The notes: generated by a model from the letters alone, not told the origin. Positions 45,642 through 55,167 are shown, numbered from the stretch's first letter. The stretch: 64,000 bases of DNA from Bog-473 sp963779735 (GCA_963779735.1 CAVZZJ010000006.1:248001-312000), one strand, 5' to 3'. Translations and numbers: made by a program.

Positions 45642-45854
45642 GTGGATCGCGCCTTTCGGTTCAAAGTCTCGGCATTCTACGGCCAGATGGGATAGAGGAC
45701 GCAACCGCCACGATAGGGCCCGGACCTCCTCGGAGGCCACCTTGTCTGGAGCACCCCACCCTCGCCGAGCGAGAGAGGGCCGACCATGGGGTCGTCCTGC
45801 GGCGTCGGTCTGTTTAGTATGCCTAGAAGCAAATATCAGGAGGGGGGTCCCACG

Positions 45855-46298
45855 TTGCCGGACTCGGTCGAGACACTGTTGGCCAAGCAGGAGATCACCG
45901 AGGTCCTGTACCGGTACTGCCACGCGGTGGATCGGATGGATGCGGAATTGGGATCGAGAATCTGGCACCCCGATGGCCTGGCGCACTACGAGGGTATCTT
46001 CGAGGGAACCGGCCAGGCCTTCATGGAGTGGTGTCTTCAGGGCATGACGCAGATGGACGGAGTGTCCCATCAGCTGACCAACGTCCTCATTGATGTGGAC
46101 GGTGAGACCGCGAGCAGCGAGAGTTACGTCCATGCGTGCGAACGCACTGGTGGCAATGACATCATCGTGTATGGCCGGTACTCCGACATTTGGTCGCGCC
46201 GGGCCGGTGAGTGGCGAATCGACAGGCGCTTGTACCGTCACGACGTTGTATCGGTACGACCGGCCGGGGAGCTCCCCCCGGCGGCAGGCCAGATCTAG
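45855..46298 (+). CDS. SnoaL-like (NTF2-fold) protein
   Basis: A 147-aa SnoaL-like protein: ETLLAKQEITEVLYRYCHAVDRMD starts the fold, a WHPDG turn follows, and the end reads WRIDRRLYRHDVV. It is close in pattern to actinobacterial nuclear transport factor 2 family proteins linked to steroid or polyketide chemistry. The TTG at 45855 is chosen because AGGAGGGGGG lies about 8 nt upstream; an ATG at 45819 has no such site. It is divergent from the SDR gene and overlaps the end of the VOC gene by 4 bp. Confidence 0.87.
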   Translation: MPDSVETLLAKQEITEVLYRYCHAVDRMDAELGSRIWHPDGLAHYEGIFEGTGQAFMEWCLQGMTQMDGVSHQLTNVLIDVDGETASSESYVHACERTGGNDIIVYGRYSDIWSRRAGEWRIDRRLYRHDVVSVRPAGELPPAAGQI

Positions 46299-46843
46299 CT
46301 CGGCCTGGCGTCGTCCATTGCGATGTCGATGGGTCGTATGGGGTCGGTGACGCCGTCCCAGCTGGCCGCCGCTGCCGCCATGAAGTCGTTGAAGGCCCGT
46401 GTGCCGTCGTTCAGCTCGGACAGCTCGATGTTCGTGCTCGTCACGCCACCGGCGTCGAAATAGGCAAACTTGACGCTGCCCCCGCCGTCTTGCACCACGG
46501 ACCAACCGGCCGCTCGGGCCCGCTCCATTGCCCCCCCGAAGTCCTCCGCCCACCATGCCAGGTGGTGGAAGCCCTCGCGCCCGGCATCGAGGAACTCGCG
46601 GTAGGCACTCGGCGCGTCATTGAGCTGCTGGATCAGCTCTATCTGCAATGATCCTGTATTGCTGAAGGCAATCGAGAGCACCGGGCGGCTGGGATGCCCG
46701 CGAAACCGGAAATCCTCCTGCGGCAGTTCACGCAACGTGAACCAGGGTCCGACGCCGACGGCGCGCCATCCCTGCATCGCCGCGTCGAGGTCGCGCACGA
46801 CATAACCGTTCTGACGGACGACACCCGGAAGCACCTGAGGCAT
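46295..46843 (-). CDS. VOC/glyoxalase-type protein
   Basis: A 182-aa protein with the N-terminal RQNGYVVRDLDAAMQGWRAVGVGPWF module and a second EGFHHLAWWAEDF module with metal-ligand His. This is the VOC fold, similar to methylmalonyl-CoA epimerase-like and uncharacterised dioxygenase-like members. The ATG at 46843 gives the usual start (MPQVLPGVVRQNG); another at 46882 abuts AGGAGG with no spacing. The 3' end overlaps the convergent SnoaL-like gene. Confidence 0.85.
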   Translation of the reverse strand: MPQVLPGVVRQNGYVVRDLDAAMQGWRAVGVGPWFTLRELPQEDFRFRGHPSRPVLSIAFSNTGSLQIELIQQLNDAPSAYREFLDAGREGFHHLAWWAEDFGGAMERARAAGWSVVQDGGGSVKFAYFDAGGVTSTNIELSELNDGTRAFNDFMAAAAASWDGVTDPIRPIDIAMDDARPS

Positions 46844-47028
46844 TGGTCGTTGAGGGTGCGGTGCTCTGGAGCCCGCTCCCATCCTCCTTTCAGCGCGCGC
46901 GAGCGATGTCGCGGGCCGACATTAGCGACAATCCCAACGTGGCGCCTCCGCACGGGTTGGCGGGTGGACGCCCCGGTGTGGGGCAGGGGTCGTGAGCCAA
47001 CCGGGGCTTCGCCGCCGCGGCGCACCGG

Positions 47029-48243
47029 TCAGCCGGGGGTGACCCGGACCGGGACGTTCGAGTAGCCGGCCACGTTCGCCATGTGCACCCGCCGGAGTCC
47101 GGCTTCGTCGACCTCGAAGTGCGGCCACCGCAGGGCGATCTCCTCCAGGGCGATGCGGCTTTCCATCCGGGCGAGCGCGGCGCCGAGACAGCTATGCACG
47201 CCATGGCCCAAGCCGATGGCGGCGACGCTCGGGGCGCGCTCGACATCGAACTCGTCCGGATGGTCGTAGGCCCGCGGGTCACGGGTCGCCGCGCCGGTGA
47301 GCAGCAGAACGGGATGGCCGGCCGGGATCGTTCCGCCCTGGAGCTCGAAGTCCTCCACGGAGAACCGGCCTTGGATCTGCGACGGCGCCAAGAAGCGGAG
47401 CACTTCCTCAACGGCGCGCGCGATCACCTCGGTGTTGTCGCAGACCTTCCGCCACTGGTCGACGTGCTCGGCGAAGAGCACGAACGCGTTGCCCACGAGC
47501 TTCGTCACCGTCTCGGCGCCGGCACCGCCCAGCAGGGTGGCGAACCCGGCGATCTCCTGGTCATCGAGGCCGGTCTGGGTGCCGTCACCCCGGTCGACGG
47601 TCACCTGGGTGAGCCGGGAGAGCATGTCATCGGCTGGCCGATTCCGCTTCTCCACCACGAGGTTGTAGAAGTACATGCCCGACTCCACCATGGCCTGCTC
47701 ACCCTCGGGTGTGGGATCCATCCGGCCGGGCTCCCGATGCAGACCGAGGTCGAGCCAGTGGCGGATCTGCTGGCGGTCCTCGGCCGGCACGCCGAGCATG
47801 CGTGAAATAACCTCTACGGGGAACGGGGCGCTGAACTCCTCCACGGCGTCGAACTGGTCACGATCCTCCATCCCAGTGATGTAGAGGCGGATCACGTCCC
47901 GGACCATTGGCTCGACGGCACGGATGGCGCGTGGCGTAAAGACGCGGCTGACCAGGGCACGGAACCGATCGTGCTCGGGCGGGTCCATCGTGATGATGCT
48001 GCGGTAGGCCCGGATGATCTCAGGGTCCTTTGACATCATCCACAGGTCGAGACCGTGGGCGCTCGACAGGGCCTTCCAGTCCTTGTGGGCGGCCATGACG
48101 TCAGCGAAGCGCGACACGGCATAGAAGCCGTACTCTTCGTTGAAGTAGACGGGTGCCTCGTCGCGGAGTCGCCGGTAGACGTCGTAGGGATCGTCGAAGA
48201 ACACCTCGGAGAACGGATCGAACTCTACGGCCGTCCGGGCCAT
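47029..48243 (-). CDS. Cytochrome P450 with Leu at the usual heme-loop Phe
   Basis: A 404-aa P450. The I-helix motif is GGAGAETVTK (about 239-248), ExxR is E280-V-L-R283, and the heme loop reads GLGHGVHSCLGAALARME with Cys352. The usual first Phe of the heme-loop signature (FGxGxHxC) is Leu345, which may tune the heme environment. It resembles actinobacterial CYP125/142-like and related soluble P450s, but no firm family is assigned. The ATG at 48243 has GGGGAGG 5-6 nt upstream. Electron donors are not adjacent. Confidence 0.94.
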   Translation of the reverse strand: MARTAVEFDPFSEVFFDDPYDVYRRLRDEAPVYFNEEYGFYAVSRFADVMAAHKDWKALSSAHGLDLWMMSKDPEIIRAYRSIITMDPPEHDRFRALVSRVFTPRAIRAVEPMVRDVIRLYITGMEDRDQFDAVEEFSAPFPVEVISRMLGVPAEDRQQIRHWLDLGLHREPGRMDPTPEGEQAMVESGMYFYNLVVEKRNRPADDMLSRLTQVTVDRGDGTQTGLDDQEIAGFATLLGGAGAETVTKLVGNAFVLFAEHVDQWRKVCDNTEVIARAVEEVLRFLAPSQIQGRFSVEDFELQGGTIPAGHPVLLLTGAATRDPRAYDHPDEFDVERAPSVAAIGLGHGVHSCLGAALARMESRIALEEIALRWPHFEVDEAGLRRVHMANVAGYSNVPVRVTPG

Positions 48244-48265
48244 GACGGCCTCCCCTCGTTGAGCC

Positions 48266-48583
48266 TCACCGCAGCGGACGAGACGATGCCACCTCATACA
48301 CGGTTATCTCAAGGCTCAGTGGCGTGGGCCGAGCGCCGGCTTCCCCAGCCGCATCGTCCCGCTGGGCCGCCTGACCTTGAAGGTGCTGTTGCAGGTGGTC
48401 CATCGACTCCCACCTCTCCGATAGCACCACGCGTCCGGGATCGAGCGGATCGGCGGCTATGACGTATTCGAGGCAGCCCTCTTCCTGTCGTGAGGAGCGC
48501 ATTCCCTCGACACTCGCCCCCAGGAACACCTCCCGATCGTTTGGGTCAAACGAGAACACACCCTGCACTATCACCATTGTCAT
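48266..48583 (-). CDS. ABM-domain (antibiotic biosynthesis monooxygenase-like) protein
   Basis: A 105-aa ferredoxin-like-fold protein. VIVQGVFSFDPNDREVFLGAS starts the first strand-helix, GCLEYVIAADPLDPGRVVLSERWES is the hallmark central segment, and a dimer-interface helix follows. Such proteins are cofactor-free monooxygenases, heme-degrading enzymes or isomerases. It ends 22 bp upstream of the P450 start on the same strand, so the two are probably cotranscribed. Confidence 0.87.
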   Translation of the reverse strand: MTMVIVQGVFSFDPNDREVFLGASVEGMRSSRQEEGCLEYVIAADPLDPGRVVLSERWESMDHLQQHLQGQAAQRDDAAGEAGARPTPLSLEITVYEVASSRPLR

Positions 48584-48679
48584 CGTCTATTCATAGCGCC
48601 ATTGAGTCGATCGTGCTCGGCTCATCGACATCGGCACGTCCTCACTCGGCGGCGGCCTCGGCGCCCCTGCCGCTCGGAC

Positions 48680-49954
48680 TCAGACCTTGGCGACGTGGTC
48701 GCGCAGGGCTGCCGCCATGGCCGGCATCGATCCTCGCTTGGGCGCGTGGTGGTAGCCGGTGTAGACGTCGGTGGCCTCCGCTCTCAGCGCCTGCACCGTG
48801 CACTGCTCGCGCGAACGCCTCGGGGAGGGATCGAAGTGGAATACCCGCATCGCGTTGAGGTGGGTGATCTTGTCGATATCCGCGTCGGGGATGTGCCCGA
48901 TGTCTTTCCACAGCGTCTCGGGTGAGGTCGGCCACGTCGAATCCGAGTGCGGGTAGTCACACTCCCAGGTGATCGTATCGATGCCGATGTCATGGCGCAG
49001 TTTGATGCCCGTTGGGTCTTCAATGAAGCAGGTGACGATTCGCTCCCGGAACACCTGGCTCGGAAGCTTGTCGCCGAAGTCCTCGCCCGTCCACGCCCGG
49101 TGGTGCGCGTAGTGGTTGTCCATCTTGTCCATCAGGTAGGGGATCCACCCGATCCCACCCTCGCTGAGAGCAATGGTGAAGGTGGGAAACTTGCGGAAGA
49201 TGGACGAGAACACCAAGTCGAGCGCGGCACCCATTGTCCGTGTCGCTCCGTAGCTGTGACTTACGCCGAAGGGTGCCTCATCGGAGGTCATCGCGATCTG
49301 TGAGGACGACCCGATATGCATGCACACGACCGTCTGCTCCTCTTCACATGCGGCCCAGAACGGGTCCCAATGATCAGAGTGCAGGCTGGGCAGCCCGAGC
49401 GGCGCCGGATTCTCGGCGAAGGTCACGGCCCGGCATCCCTTCCCGGCCAGCCGGTGCACCTCGCCGGCCATCAGCTGCGGGTCCCACACGGGCACGAGCC
49501 CCAGCGCGATGAACCGATCGGGATACTCGCCACACCAGCCCTCGATGTGCCAGTCGTTGTAGGCCCGAAGCAGGGCAAGCGCAAGATCCTTGTCCTGCGT
49601 TCGCAGGAACTGGCCGGCAGCGAACCCCGCCCACGACGGGAAGTTCAGCGATGCCAGCACGCCGTTGGCGCTCATGTCCCTCACGCGCTGGTGGACTTCG
49701 TAGCAGCCCGGGCGCATGTCGGCGAACGCCTGTGCGTCAAGCCCGTAGTCTTCCGGTGGCCGCCCGGCGACGGCGTTGAGTCCGGCGTTGGTCGACCGCC
49801 TGCCGAGGTACTCCCACGCCTCGGTGCCGTTGTCCTGCAGGACGATCTTGGGCACCAGGTCGGCGTACTTCTTCGGGACCCGACCTTCCCACATGTCCGG
49901 CGGCTCGACCACGTGGTCGTCCACGCTGATCAGGATCATGTCCTCGAGTTCCAT
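48680..49954 (-). CDS. Amidohydrolase family 2 protein
   Basis: A 424-aa amidohydrolase, paralogous to the one at 7655-8869. ISVDDHVVEPPDMWEGRVP carries the D-x-H pair; CMHIGSSSQ, ALSEGGIGWIPYLMDKMD and WECDYPHSDSTWP supply the later metal and loop residues. The C-terminal ~40 residues are not conserved in the paralog. The ATG is family-typical. It lies upstream of the ABM and P450 genes on the same strand with 96 bp between, so a shared pathway is likely. Confidence 0.92.
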   Translation of the reverse strand: MELEDMILISVDDHVVEPPDMWEGRVPKKYADLVPKIVLQDNGTEAWEYLGRRSTNAGLNAVAGRPPEDYGLDAQAFADMRPGCYEVHQRVRDMSANGVLASLNFPSWAGFAAGQFLRTQDKDLALALLRAYNDWHIEGWCGEYPDRFIALGLVPVWDPQLMAGEVHRLAGKGCRAVTFAENPAPLGLPSLHSDHWDPFWAACEEEQTVVCMHIGSSSQIAMTSDEAPFGVSHSYGATRTMGAALDLVFSSIFRKFPTFTIALSEGGIGWIPYLMDKMDNHYAHHRAWTGEDFGDKLPSQVFRERIVTCFIEDPTGIKLRHDIGIDTITWECDYPHSDSTWPTSPETLWKDIGHIPDADIDKITHLNAMRVFHFDPSPRRSREQCTVQALRAEATDVYTGYHHAPKRGSMPAMAAALRDHVAKV

Positions 49955-50153
49955 CGTGCCCTCCCTTGACGGCTACAACCAGGATACCCACGATGTGGCA
50001 CGAGCCTCGAGCCGGAGCCCGTGGAGAACCGAGGGCGCGGACCGCCGGCACTCCACGGCTGCACGAAGGCAGGAGCTCCGAGCCATCGGTCGGCCTGTGC
50101 CGGGTGATCGGATAACTTGCAACTGGGGTGACCTAATGGCCGGCTCGACCAGC

Positions 50154-50630
50154 TCAGAGGTCGATCTTGGGGGCGTCTGTGAGCGGGTGCCACTCGACGT
50201 CCCAGTTCTCGTTCCCGGCCACCCGCAACTGGCGCTCGGCAAAACGCCACCCGTCGCCGGTGCGCACGACGACGTCGTAGTAGGCGCCCCAGATCCGGGG
50301 AGTCACCCCTTCCGACGTCTCGTGCCACGCGTAGCACGAGGTGCGCACGGAGGCCCGATCCTGGCCCTCGAAACTGACCAGCACGTTGGCGTTGTGATGG
50401 CTGGTCGTGACGAACCCACGTCCGACACCGAACATGGCACGGAACGCCGCGCGGCCACGCACCGGCGGCCCGACGCCGGGGCCGTAGTCGACCGTGCAGT
50501 CCTCCGTGAACAGGTCGGCGGTGTCGTCGTACAACTTATGATCGACGTAGTAGGAGTAGCGGTGTACCAGGTCGACGATCTCGTCCTTGTCCACCAGCCG
50601 CTGCACGGCCTGTTCGATCCCCTCCGCCAT
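50154..50630 (-). CDS. SnoaL-like (NTF2-fold) protein
   Basis: A 158-aa SnoaL-like protein, third in the window: KDEIVDLVHRYSYYVDHKLYDD begins the fold, with SHHNANVLVSFEG and WRFAERQLRVAG later. A Tyr/His/Asp set lines the expected pocket, as in scytalone dehydratase-like members. It diverges from the hydrolase-PKD gene, with starts only 68 bp apart, and precedes the amidohydrolase by 199 bp on its strand. Confidence 0.87.
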   Translation of the reverse strand: MAEGIEQAVQRLVDKDEIVDLVHRYSYYVDHKLYDDTADLFTEDCTVDYGPGVGPPVRGRAAFRAMFGVGRGFVTTSHHNANVLVSFEGQDRASVRTSCYAWHETSEGVTPRIWGAYYDVVVRTGDGWRFAERQLRVAGNENWDVEWHPLTDAPKIDL

Positions 50631-50698
50631 GGGGCCTCATCCTAGTTCTGGTGTCGAGCCAACGGGGGAGTTCGAGGTCCTTGGCGTACGCTGTCACG

Positions 50699-52747
50699 AT
50701 GGGCGAGGCGATCCGGGTCGAGGCGGTGGACGGAACGTTCGCTGAGCCGTATGTCGATGTCGACGAGTGGCGGGATGTGCCGGTCCGGCACCGCTACGTC
50801 CACGGCGGATTCGCAAGGACCGAGACCCGATTTTCGATATACCTCCCTCCCGCCGAGTCGTACCAGGGTCGGTTCTTCCAGCACATCACGCCGGTGCCCG
50901 ACAGCGAGAACCTCGCGCAACACGCGACCGGCGAGCGGGACAAGATCGGGTTCTCGATCGCCAGCGGCGGCTACTACCTCGAAACGAACGGTGGCGGGGC
51001 TTCGCACGGCTTTGGGTCCTCGGTCGACCCCACCATCACAGCGTTCCGTGCCAACGCCGAGTCTGCTCAGTACTCGCGCGTCGCCGCCGCCCTGATGTAC
51101 GGCGATCATCGGCCATACGGTTACGCGTTTGGGGGGAGCGGTGGCGGATACCGCACGATCGGCGGCGCCGAGAACACCTCGGGCGTCTGGGACGGGGTCG
51201 TCCCCTACGTCATCGGGTCTCCGATGGCGATCCCGAACATGTTCACCGTTCGTATGCATGCCCAACGGATCCTACGAGACAGTCTGGACCGGATCGTCAA
51301 TGCCGTCGAGCCGGGCGGAAGCGGAGACATGTTCGAGGAACTCGACGAGGAGGAGCGCGACGCACTCATTGAAGTGACGCGCATGGGATTCCCGCCGCGC
51401 TCGTGGTTCGGCCACCGCACCATGGGGATGCATGCCTTTCCGGTTCTCTACCGTGGCATGGTCATGGCGGACCCCACCTACTTCGAGCAGTTCTGGACTC
51501 AGCCGGGTTACCTCGGCTACGAGCCGCCGCCTTCCTTGCGGCGTGACCGGGTGCAACACCGGTGCGAAATAGCGGCGACGGTCACCGAGGCCGAGGCCGG
51601 GCCCGTCGGCCTGTCCGGTGGTTCACATCCCGGCCAAGCCCGTGGTGGAGTCGATACCGCCTGGCGGGGGCCCCACGAGCCATGGCCGGTCCCCATTGCA
51701 GTCCGCCTGTCGAGCGCTCCGGGCGTCGACGTCCTGGGAGCCGAGCTCCTTGTGATCTCCGGGAAGGCGGCAGGCGCAAGAGTCATCCTGCTCTCGGTGC
51801 GCGACGACATCGCGGTCTTCGGCCCGGGCGATCCCGAGACCATCGTTCAGATCCGGCCTGGTGACACGGTCAAGGTCGACAACAGTGGATTCCTCGCCGC
51901 CCAGACCTACCATCGGCACCAGGTACCGGACACGGCGGGCTTCGATGTGTGGGACCAGTTCCGCAACCCCGACGGCTCGCCCATCTTCCCTCAACGACCC
52001 CTCGTTCTAGGGCCGTTGTTCGCGGCGGCCGCGTCCGGGACGGTGCAGACGGGTCGCTTCGAAGGAAAGATGATCGTCGTCGCGTCGCTGCTGGACCGCG
52101 AAGCGCTCCCGTGGCAAGCCGACTGGTATCGCTCAAGGGTGCACCAACACCTCGGAAGCGCGATCGACGCCAACTTCCGGCTCTGGTTCACCGACAACGC
52201 GCTCCACGGTGACGATGAGATCCAAGAGAGCCCGACCCATACGGTGAGCTACCTGGGCGTGTTGCACCAGGCGCTCCGGGATCTGAGCCGGTGGGTCGAG
52301 GAGGGCGTGGCCCCGCCACCGAGTACGAGCTATGAGGTCGTGGACGGGCAAGTCATCGTGCCGGTCGACGCGTCACGACGAGGGGGCATTCAGCCCGTGG
52401 TCTCCCTCACCGTGGACGGTGACGCCCGCGCCGACGTCGCGGCCGGAGACGAAGTGACGTTGCGCGCGAAGGCGCGGGTTCCAGACGGGACAGGTGCCAT
52501 CGTTAAGATGGAGTGGGACTTCGACGGTGCAGGCCTGTTCCCTTTGGCGGAGTCTGTCGACGTCGCAGGGAGCGTCGTCGTCGAGCGTCGTCATTCCTTT
52601 GCGGCGTCTGGCACCTACTTCCCGGCGGTGCGAGTGGTGGCCCAACGTGAGGGAGACGTCACCAGCCACTATGCCCGCGTCCAGAACCTGGCACACGTTC
52701 GAGTAGTGGTGAGCGGGCCGAGGTGTGCGACGGCGGCATCGGTGTGA
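50699..52747 (+). CDS. Large alpha/beta hydrolase-like protein with C-terminal PKD-like domain
   Basis: A 682-aa protein not assigned to a characterised family. The N-terminal part has a serine-hydrolase elbow GYAFGGSGGGYRTIGG (Ser147) preceded by a tannase-like Gly/Ser/Thr-rich stretch. The middle has mixed beta structure. The last ~110 residues look like a PKD domain: MEWDFDGAGLF and RHSFAASGTYFPAVRVV. PKD domains are usually extracellular, yet no signal peptide is seen. The ATG at 50699 lacks a ribosome site, but TACGCT ends 6 nt before it, which fits a leaderless transcript. Confidence 0.75.
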   Translation: MGEAIRVEAVDGTFAEPYVDVDEWRDVPVRHRYVHGGFARTETRFSIYLPPAESYQGRFFQHITPVPDSENLAQHATGERDKIGFSIASGGYYLETNGGGASHGFGSSVDPTITAFRANAESAQYSRVAAALMYGDHRPYGYAFGGSGGGYRTIGGAENTSGVWDGVVPYVIGSPMAIPNMFTVRMHAQRILRDSLDRIVNAVEPGGSGDMFEELDEEERDALIEVTRMGFPPRSWFGHRTMGMHAFPVLYRGMVMADPTYFEQFWTQPGYLGYEPPPSLRRDRVQHRCEIAATVTEAEAGPVGLSGGSHPGQARGGVDTAWRGPHEPWPVPIAVRLSSAPGVDVLGAELLVISGKAAGARVILLSVRDDIAVFGPGDPETIVQIRPGDTVKVDNSGFLAAQTYHRHQVPDTAGFDVWDQFRNPDGSPIFPQRPLVLGPLFAAAASGTVQTGRFEGKMIVVASLLDREALPWQADWYRSRVHQHLGSAIDANFRLWFTDNALHGDDEIQESPTHTVSYLGVLHQALRDLSRWVEEGVAPPPSTSYEVVDGQVIVPVDASRRGGIQPVVSLTVDGDARADVAAGDEVTLRAKARVPDGTGAIVKMEWDFDGAGLFPLAESVDVAGSVVVERRHSFAASGTYFPAVRVVAQREGDVTSHYARVQNLAHVRVVVSGPRCATAASV

Positions 52748-52760
52748 ACGTGCCCGGTCG

Positions 52761-53915
52761 TTAGCGTGGCTCGGGCAGGGTCGTCCAGGCGCGATCGAAC
52801 CACCGCTGTATCCGGCTGGCCCCGAACTCCGCTTTTTCCGCCGCCAGCTCCTGCGAGGGTGCCTCGTACGTTCCGGTGGGTGCCTGCCCACTCGCGAAGG
52901 TGACTTCGACGCGGGCGACCTGGTCGTGGCCGAACTCGAGGTAACAAGTGCCGAAGCCGTCGTACTCCGCGGTGCCGGACCCGCCCCGGAGTACCGAGAC
53001 GATGCGATCCGCCGCCACCGCTGCTTGTCGTTCGGAGAAGACGCCGGCCTTCGGCGTCCCGACGCTCGTGACGTCTCCGACGGCGAACACCCCCGAGTAG
53101 GCAGTCTCGAGTGTGAGCGGATTGACGGGGATCCATCCATTGACGGTCATGCCCGAGTCGAGAACCACCGCAGGCACGCGGTGTGTCGGGACGCCGAGAA
53201 ACAGGTCATAGGGCAGTTCGCCGCCGTCGGCGAACCGGGCGACGTTGAGCACCGGGTCGAGCTCCCGTATCAGTTGGCTGGGATGCCAGCTGATGTCGCG
53301 TTGGAGGAATGCCTCCAGTAGTGCCTCCGACGCTACCGGCGACGGTGGGATGGGCACCGGCAGTGGCATCACGAGAGATATCTCCGACTGATCCCGTAGC
53401 CCACGAGCCGAAAGGTAGTCGTGCATCAGCAGGGCTGTCTCGCTCGGGGCGGGCGGACACTTGAACGGCGTGGAAGTGACACCGACGACGACTCGGCCAC
53501 CGGCGAAGGTTTCGAGGACATCGCGAAGGGCGAACGCCCCCTCCACCGTGTAGAACTCGTGTCCCGCCTCGGCGAGTCCCGGTGTGGCACCGGGGTCGAG
53601 GTCGGCGCCCAAGGCGACCACCATCACGTCGGCTTCGAAGTGCCCGACGTCTGTCTCGACGGCTCGGGCCATCGGGTCTATGGCAGTAACGGTTGCCTGC
53701 ACAAAGCGCACACCGGGCTTGACCAGGTCACGGTAGGGGTGACGGACCGCCTCGGCGAGGGTGCGACCGAACATCACATCGAGCTTGGAAAAGCCGAACA
53801 CGAACCCATCGGCCTTGTCGATCAGCACGACCTCGACGTCGCCGGCGAACTCCTCGGAGAGCCTCGTCGTCAGCTCCAAGCCACCGAACCCGGCACCCAG
53901 CACCAAGACTCGCAT
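52761..53915 (-). CDS. FAD-dependent pyridine nucleotide-disulfide / sulfide:quinone-type oxidoreductase
   Basis: A 384-aa two-dinucleotide-binding flavoprotein. The FAD motif GAGFGG is at 8-13, VVALGADLD near 99-107, and YSGVFAVGDVTSVGTPKAG near 283-300. The conserved TSTPFKCPPAPSE segment with Cys153 matches the sulfide:quinone oxidoreductase group, in which this Cys takes part in sulfide oxidation. A second redox Cys was not clearly seen, so a related NADH or flavocytochrome-like role is possible. It diverges from the phosphatase gene. Confidence 0.88.
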   Translation of the reverse strand: MRVLVLGAGFGGLELTTRLSEEFAGDVEVVLIDKADGFVFGFSKLDVMFGRTLAEAVRHPYRDLVKPGVRFVQATVTAIDPMARAVETDVGHFEADVMVVALGADLDPGATPGLAEAGHEFYTVEGAFALRDVLETFAGGRVVVGVTSTPFKCPPAPSETALLMHDYLSARGLRDQSEISLVMPLPVPIPPSPVASEALLEAFLQRDISWHPSQLIRELDPVLNVARFADGGELPYDLFLGVPTHRVPAVVLDSGMTVNGWIPVNPLTLETAYSGVFAVGDVTSVGTPKAGVFSERQAAVAADRIVSVLRGGSGTAEYDGFGTCYLEFGHDQVARVEVTFASGQAPTGTYEAPSQELAAEKAEFGASRIQRWFDRAWTTLPEPR

Positions 53916-54132
53916 GCGTTTACCCCCCTTTTGGCCGAGTGGGCGTTCCCCCGGCCTATGACACTACAGCCCGTCGGCCGATCCCTCTGGCTGGGTGTTT
54001 CTCCACCGTGGACGTTCCCCGAGCCTCGAGCTTCGTGGAGTCCAGCCGCGCGTGCCGCGTCGTTTCGCAGAGTTTCCGTTCTGTTCACCTTCCGGCTAGC
54101 TTGCCGCAACCCGCTGGCCCTAGCTTCGGACC

Positions 54133-55134
54133 ATGGAAACCGCAGTCGTGCACGTCGAAATCGACCCGGCCGGCGACGACGCCCTCGACGACGCCCTGGT
54201 CGTCCGGTGGGAGCTCGAGGGCGACCCGGTCGCGGTGGACGTGGCGATCGGCGCCTCGGCCGACCACGTGGACCATCAGCATGAGGCCACGGTCCCGGCC
54301 GGTGAGACGTCCCTGCGGGTGGCGCGCCAACCCGGCGGCCGCCGCTTCGTCTCGGTGGCGCCTCACTCGGGTGGCCCGGCGGTGGTCGCAGCCGAGCGCC
54401 GGATCCCCTTCGAGACCGTCACCAACTTCCGGGACCTGGGTGGGTACCGTACCCGGTCGGGCCGGCGAGTCCGGTGGGGCCAGGTGTTCCGGTCCGACAG
54501 CCTGCACGGGATGAGCGAAGTGGACCTCGCCAAGTACGACCAGCTGGGCCTGCGGGCGGTCTATGACCTGCGCGGCGAAGTCGAGCGCGCCGAGCGGCCC
54601 AACCCGATGCCCTCTCGGAACCTTCCGATCCTCACGCGACCACCCGGCGACGACACCCCGGTCACGTTCGACGGGACGACGGGCGAGGACGGCGAGCGGG
54701 TCCTGAGTGGAATTTACGTCGGCCATATAGAACACGCGGCGGCGCGGATCGGGGAACTCTTTTCCGCCCTGGCCGAGCCCGACGGCCTGCCCGCCGTGTT
54801 CCACTGCCACGCCGGCAAAGACCGCACCGGGCTGGTCGCCGCCCTTTTGCTCGAGGCGCTTGGCGTAGAGCGCGAGGCGGTCCTGGACGACTACGAGCTC
54901 ACGGCCCGCTACAGGCTGCGCGCTCAGCAGGACCAGACCTTCGAGCGCCTGATCAATATCGGTCTGGCGCCCGAGGCGGCCGCCGGGGTGCTCACCGCAC
55001 CCCGTTGGGCCATGGACTCCGCACTTGGCTACCTCGACCGCGAGTACGGCACCATCGAGCGTTACCTCACGGGCCCGGCCGCAATGAGCCGGCTCGACCT
55101 GACGCGGCTTTCGGATCAGCTCCTCACATCGTGA
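54133..55134 (+). CDS. Tyrosine-protein phosphatase (PTP/DSP fold)
   Basis: A 333-aa protein with the signature H-C-H-A-G-K-D-R-T-G at 224-233, nucleophile Cys225. NFRDLGGYRTRSGRRVRWGQVFRSD (98-122) is the usual N-terminal substrate segment of bacterial lipid/tyrosine phosphatases of this family. Residues 1-90 look like an additional beta-sandwich domain. It removes phosphate from protein tyrosine or phosphoinositides. Neighbours give no substrate clue. Confidence 0.9.
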   Translation: METAVVHVEIDPAGDDALDDALVVRWELEGDPVAVDVAIGASADHVDHQHEATVPAGETSLRVARQPGGRRFVSVAPHSGGPAVVAAERRIPFETVTNFRDLGGYRTRSGRRVRWGQVFRSDSLHGMSEVDLAKYDQLGLRAVYDLRGEVERAERPNPMPSRNLPILTRPPGDDTPVTFDGTTGEDGERVLSGIYVGHIEHAAARIGELFSALAEPDGLPAVFHCHAGKDRTGLVAALLLEALGVEREAVLDDYELTARYRLRAQQDQTFERLINIGLAPEAAAGVLTAPRWAMDSALGYLDREYGTIERYLTGPAAMSRLDLTRLSDQLLTS

Positions 55135-55167
55135 CCCGAGCCCTCCTTGGACTGCTCGAACGTGGGC

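Noticed and set aside
45642..46556. N-terminal extension of the SDR at 44697-45641
   Set aside because: The open frame continues upstream but runs through the SnoaL-like gene on the other strand and has no SDR sequence; the ATG at 45641 is the family start.
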